In this document: piece by piece, positions 22,483 to 23,717 of the stretch
Numbering within the stretch: the first letter of the stretch is position 1
How the letters are laid out: each line of letters starts with the position of its first letter
Assembly: GCA_030590405.1 (NCBI GenBank)
Contig: JAUUYO010000009.1
Location: forward strand, 1-23,717
Origin: Kangiellaceae bacterium
GTDB taxonomy: Bacteria > Pseudomonadota > Gammaproteobacteria > Enterobacterales > Kangiellaceae
DNA: 23,717 bases
Direction: 5' to 3'
Made by a program: the position numbers and the translations under genes
The notes under the pieces: model-generated
The model's database searches: none
Told to the model about the DNA's origin: nothing
What the model saw: only the letters and a program-made list of their open reading frames with translations

Positions 22483-22950
22483 ATGACTTCAGAAAATATG
22501 AGTTCAACAGTTATGCGATTAAATACATTAAGTCCTGCTGAAGGATCAAAAAAAGCTGCAAAACGTGTTGGACGCGGTATCGGTTCTACCTTAGGTAAAA
22601 CTTGTGGTCGCGGACATAAAGGCTTGAAATCTCGTTCAGGTGGTAAAGTGGCACCTGGTTTTGAGGGTGGTCAAATGCCTTTAAAACAACGCCTGCCAAA
22701 GTTTGGTTTTACTTCACGTAAATCGTTGATATCAGCTGAAGTTCGTTTAGGCGAATTAAACAAGGTTGAAGGCGATGCAGTTGATTTGCTGACGCTTCGT
22801 GCTGCTGGCTTGATCACTAAAAATATTGAACAGGTAAAAGTCATGCTTTCCGGTTCAATTGAACGCGCTGTAAAAATTGGCGACGGTGTTCGAGTATCTA
22901 AAGGTGCACAAGCTGCGATTGAAGCGGCTGGTGGATCTGTAGCGAAATAA
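22483..22950 (+). CDS. rplO: 50S ribosomal protein L15 with a short N-terminal extension
   Basis: L15 is a late-assembling 50S protein with an extended basic N-terminal arm. The conserved start 'MRLNTLSPAEGSKKA' lies at 22513, but no ribosome binding site precedes it. The ATG at 22483 has GGAGG about 9 nt upstream, giving 155 residues with ten extra ones (MTSENMSSTV) compared with E. coli (144). 'GRGHKGLKSRSGGKVAPGFE' and 'QMPLKQRLPKFGFTSRK' are hallmark blocks. An upstream in-frame ATG at 22405 falls inside rpmD and is rejected. Confidence 0.93.
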   Translation: MTSENMSSTVMRLNTLSPAEGSKKAAKRVGRGIGSTLGKTCGRGHKGLKSRSGGKVAPGFEGGQMPLKQRLPKFGFTSRKSLISAEVRLGELNKVEGDAVDLLTLRAAGLITKNIEQVKVMLSGSIERAVKIGDGVRVSKGAQAAIEAAGGSVAK

Positions 22951-22976
22951 TTAGATAGAAATTAGGTATACAGAAT

Positions 22977-23717
22977 ATGGCTAAAGCTCCAGTGGAAAAG
23001 AAATCAGGCGGTGGATTAACCGAACTTAAGCAACGACTCATGTTTGTGCTTATGGCAATTGTTATTTTTCGTTTGGGATCTTTTGTACCAGTACCAGGCA
23101 TTGACCCCAACATTTTAAAGACGTTTATGGGTCAGCAAACTGGCACATTACTTTCTTTGTTCAACGTCTTTTCAGGTGGAGCATTAGAAAGAGCCAGTGT
23201 ATTTGCTTTGGGTATTATGCCTTATATTTCTGCATCGATTATTTTGCAGGTCTTGAGTTTTGTTGACCCAAGACTGCAAGAAATCAAAAAAGAAGGTGAG
23301 GCTGGTCGTCGTAAGATTAATCAGTACACAAGATACCTAACATTGGTCTTGGCTTGTTTGCAAGCCATTGGCATTGCGACAAATTTTCCGAATATGATGA
23401 CAGGTTTAGTACCTAACCCAGGATTCAGTTTTTATTTTGGTGCGGTGGTCAGTTTGGTTACTGGAACCATGTTTTTGATGTGGCTTGGTGAGCAAATCAA
23501 TGAACGCGGAATTGGTAACGGTATATCAGTATTGATTTTTGTCGGTATCGTGGCTGGATTACCAACTGCGATGGGGCAAACCTTTGAGCAAGCCAGACAA
23601 GGTGAAATTAATCCTTTAGGTTTAATGATTATCTTGGGCGTGGTAGTGCTTGTGACGGCATTTGTAGTGTTTATGGAGCGTGGTCAACGACGAATAGTGG
23701 TTAATTATGCACAAAAA
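22977..23717 (+). CDS. secY: SecY, protein translocase channel subunit (N-terminal 247 codons)
   Basis: Partial; the right edge cuts it after 247 of roughly 440 codons. SecY is the central pore of the SecYEG translocon. 'LKQRLMFVLMAIVIFRLGSF' is transmembrane segment 1. The plug and segment 2 follow, with 'FALGIMPYISASIILQVL', then 'EIKKEGEAGRRKINQYTRYL' (cytosolic loop) and 'GNGISVLIF' (segment 5 region). An AGGT lies about 9-10 nt before the ATG. It is the standard distal gene of the spc operon; rpmJ and rpsM would be expected next. Confidence 0.97.
   Translation, partial: MAKAPVEKKSGGGLTELKQRLMFVLMAIVIFRLGSFVPVPGIDPNILKTFMGQQTGTLLSLFNVFSGGALERASVFALGIMPYISASIILQVLSFVDPRLQEIKKEGEAGRRKINQYTRYLTLVLACLQAIGIATNFPNMMTGLVPNPGFSFYFGAVVSLVTGTMFLMWLGEQINERGIGNGISVLIFVGIVAGLPTAMGQTFEQARQGEINPLGLMIILGVVVLVTAFVVFMERGQRRIVVNYAQK

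Noticed and set aside
1..23717. CRISPR arrays, insertion sequences, rRNA or tRNA genes
   Set aside because: No direct repeat-spacer array, transposase, rRNA segment or tRNA cloverleaf was seen; the only regular array is the 16-nt pnp leader repeat, which has no spacers of CRISPR size.

Overview
The window reads as a chromosomal segment of a gammaproteobacterium with an AT-leaning genome. The ribosomal proteins align throughout with their Escherichia coli counterparts, the S10 and spc gene orders are classical, and oxyR is followed by recG as in Pseudomonas. I cannot name the genus. TAG is an ordinary stop codon here: dndE, rpsO, rplB, rplV, rpsC, rplF and rpmD all end with it.

Left part (1-9080, accessory and mixed). 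The window opens inside the end of a DNA phosphorothioation (dnd) operon: the C-terminus of dndD overlaps a complete dndE. A gene-poor stretch of about 700 bp follows. Next comes an oxyR-recG operon on the minus strand, divergent from a large TonB-dependent outer-membrane receptor. The oxyR upstream region carries a candidate OxyR box. About 250 bp after the receptor stop lies a strong intrinsic terminator that may close a structured RNA. Two paralogous stand-alone winged-helix regulators follow on the minus strand; the downstream one has a striking pair of 16-bp dyads in its promoter.

Middle (9080-13400). rpsO and pnp form the usual pair, each followed by a terminator. The rpsO promoter has a GC-rich discriminator and a leader hairpin. 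The pnp leader has an RNase III-type stem and then four tandem copies of a 16-nt repeat running into the ribosome binding site. Downstream are two head-to-head gene remnants, an M50-type membrane metalloprotease and an AraC-type DNA-binding domain. Both lack their N-termini at the same place, which suggests a deletion scar.

Right part (13400-23717). A near-consensus promoter and a leader of about 180 nt with an attenuator-like hairpin drive rpsJ-rplC-rplD-rplW-rplB-rpsS-rplV-rpsC-rplP-rpmC-rpsQ. A second promoter then serves rplN-rplX-rplE-rpsN-rpsH-rplF-rplR-rpsE-rpmD-rplO-secY, with secY cut by the window edge. The main surprise is rpsS (S19): the gene is intact apart from an in-frame TAG at codon 32, where E. 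coli has Arg. This is either a sequence error or a stop in an essential gene that must be read through, suppressed or complemented elsewhere. The neighbourhood is also rearranged: no tuf or fus genes precede rpsJ and no truB precedes rpsO.
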